This document shows positions 6,347-7,364 of a stretch of 7,364 bases of DNA, piece by piece. The translations under genes were made by a program, and so were the position numbers. Below the pieces are notes generated by a model. The model was not told the DNA's origin and did not search any database. It saw only the letters and a list, made by a program, of their open reading frames with translations. The DNA comes from an uncultured Peptococcaceae bacterium (lineage in GTDB: Bacteria; Bacillota; Peptococcia; Peptococcales; Peptococcaceae). Every line of letters starts with the position of its first letter. The first letter of the stretch is position 1. The DNA is taken from NCBI GenBank assembly GCA_902496505.1, contig CABVBB010000093.1:1-7364 (forward strand), in the 5' to 3' direction.

Positions 6347-6375
6347 ATAATACCGAGATAACTCTCGGTCTATAA
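6347..6375 (-). promoter_or_regulatory. Possible promoter with inverted repeat in the spacer
   Basis: In the 95-base gap upstream of the phosphodiesterase gene, a perfect 7-pair inverted repeat (ACCGAGA, 6352-6358, with TCTCGGT, 6363-6369) has a 4-base loop. On the - strand it is followed by TATTAT (6352-6347), five of six matches to a -10 box. TTATAG (6375-6370) lies 17 bases upstream, a poor -35 match. The repeat would fill the promoter spacer, as an operator might. It could instead be a weak terminator for the transporter gene, but no U-run follows. Both readings are tentative. Confidence 0.3.
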
Positions 6376-6399
6376 CGTAAATAGGATAAGCGCGCTGCT

Positions 6400-7364
6400 T
6401 TAAAGAAGGCCGATCAATTTCCAGTAGGGTATCAGGATCAGCAGGAAGCTGCCTAGTATGACCACAGAACGCAGCACATTGATCTTGAAGAAATCCTTCA
6501 TGCTGATCATGCCAAAGCTATAGACGATCAGATAAGGGACGTATTCGTAAGGCAGGATGATGGCTTCGGAGCAGGCGTTGATGGCGTACATGAAGGGCAC
6601 AGGTGAATAGCCCATGCTTGAAGTCAGATCCAAGATCGGCTTGGTGACCAAAGCGAAGATCGCCATTGGCGTCATCAGGAAGTTCAGTCCAAAGACGATG
6701 CCGAAGACCAGGCCCATGATAGCCGTGACGCTGGTGTTGCCATTCAAAAGGATGATGAAGAGGCTGGCCAGTGCTTTATCGATGCCGACGCTCATGGCGA
6801 CAGAACCGATCGACATGCAGGACATAACGAAGAAAACCATTTCCCAAGAGAATACCTTGAGCGTATCAAAGTCTGCGCCTTTCATAAACGGCAGGTAGAC
6901 CATCCAAGGGATCAGGGCAAAGCCCATATTGATACTGAAGCCATGGATCTTGGTGGTGAAGATATAGACCAAAAGGATAATGATCATGATAGCGTTATTG
7001 CGTTCCTTCGGGGTGATCTTGCCCAACTTCTCCAGTTTTTCTTTGAAGTAGGTGATATCCCCCAGGGGCTGTTCCGGTTTATACCATTTGGAGATGATGA
7101 ACAGCAAAAATATGGAGACGATCGCCAGCGGCCAGCAGTGCAGGATGATAGAAAGCGGTGTGATCACACCTGGTGCAGCGTAGTCCTCAGCCATAGGCAG
7201 GATGACAGCCCAGGCGGCCACCTGATAGGTGTAAGCGTGTGAGGTACAGCCGCCGATCATCACTGCTGCGGCAATGCCTGCGCCTAATTTTTTCTTCACC
7301 CCATCCAGCGAGATGCACAGCCCCAAGCACAGCGGGCCCATGATCATGTAGGCGTAGCCGGAGG
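6400..7364 (-). CDS. SLC13/DASS-like anion transporter, C-terminal part (N-terminus outside window)
   Basis: The frame stays open to the right edge, and the first in-frame ATG (7347) has no ribosome binding site, so the true start lies outside. About 320 residues are visible. They are strongly hydrophobic, with roughly eight to nine membrane segments. Counted from the ATG at 7347 these fall near residues 22-52, 61-86, 117-133, 141-154, 168-188, 193-240 (two or more), 254-282 and 292-315. A charged cytoplasmic-type loop (88-117) separates the first group. The C-terminal pattern YEYVPYLIVYSFGMISMKDF fits divalent-anion/Na+ symporters of the SLC13 (DASS) family. The second SNT motif of typical members is not evident; FGLNFLMTPMAI occupies the expected place, so substrate may differ or the family call may be one step off within the ion transporter superfamily. 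It probably imports a carboxylate, sulfonate or phospho-compound for the phosphodiesterase encoded 95 bases downstream. Confidence 0.72.
   Translation of the reverse strand, partial: SGYAYMIMGPLCLGLCISLDGVKKKLGAGIAAAVMIGGCTSHAYTYQVAAWAVILPMAEDYAAPGVITPLSIILHCWPLAIVSIFLLFIISKWYKPEQPLGDITYFKEKLEKLGKITPKERNNAIMIIILLVYIFTTKIHGFSINMGFALIPWMVYLPFMKGADFDTLKVFSWEMVFFVMSCMSIGSVAMSVGIDKALASLFIILLNGNTSVTAIMGLVFGIVFGLNFLMTPMAIFALVTKPILDLTSSMGYSPVPFMYAINACSEAIILPYEYVPYLIVYSFGMISMKDFFKINVLRSVVILGSFLLILIPYWKLIGLL

Overview
The window reads as an ordinary bacterial chromosome segment, most likely from a Bacillota organism and possibly a Negativicutes such as an Acidaminococcaceae-type gut anaerobe. The grounds are strong AAGGAGG-type ribosome binding sites at almost every start, tightly overlapping genes, moderately GC-rich coding sequence, and ABC ATPases resembling Bacillus YlmA. 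The lineage is an inference; no rRNA, tRNA or other marker gene is present.

Layout. Left (17-1736, + strand): a lone ABC-type ATPase gene overlaps a gene for an unrecognised protein of 310 residues. Centre-left (1737-1948): a 212-base convergent gap, almost entirely folded, with a long nested hairpin (1744-1872) and a bidirectional terminator (1899-1936). Centre (4147 down to 1949, - strand): a three-gene overlapping operon encoding a 145-residue zinc-ribbon protein, a second ABC ATPase and a 314-residue protein. The last two are diverged paralogues of the two + strand genes, so two copies of one ATPase-partner module face each other tail to tail. Right (7364 down to 4274, - strand): the C-terminal part of an SLC13/DASS-like anion transporter, then a large cytoplasmic alkaline-phosphatase-superfamily phosphodiesterase/phosphatase. 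A 76-base imperfect stem-loop (4178-4253) separates the phosphodiesterase from the zinc-ribbon operon and could be a terminator or an attenuator.

How the genes may work together. The ATPases have all the nucleotide-binding motifs but lack the usual Q-loop glutamine. No gene in the window encodes an ABC membrane domain. Each ATPase is instead translationally coupled to a soluble-looking partner of an unknown family. The best candidate for an undescribed system is therefore this duplicated module (zinc ribbon + YlmA-like ATPase + 310-314-residue partner); its function cannot be read from the sequence. The transporter and phosphodiesterase plausibly form a separate uptake-and-hydrolysis pair for an organic anion or ester.

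No CRISPR array, insertion sequence, tRNA or rRNA was seen, and no gene-free stretch exceeds about 212 bases.
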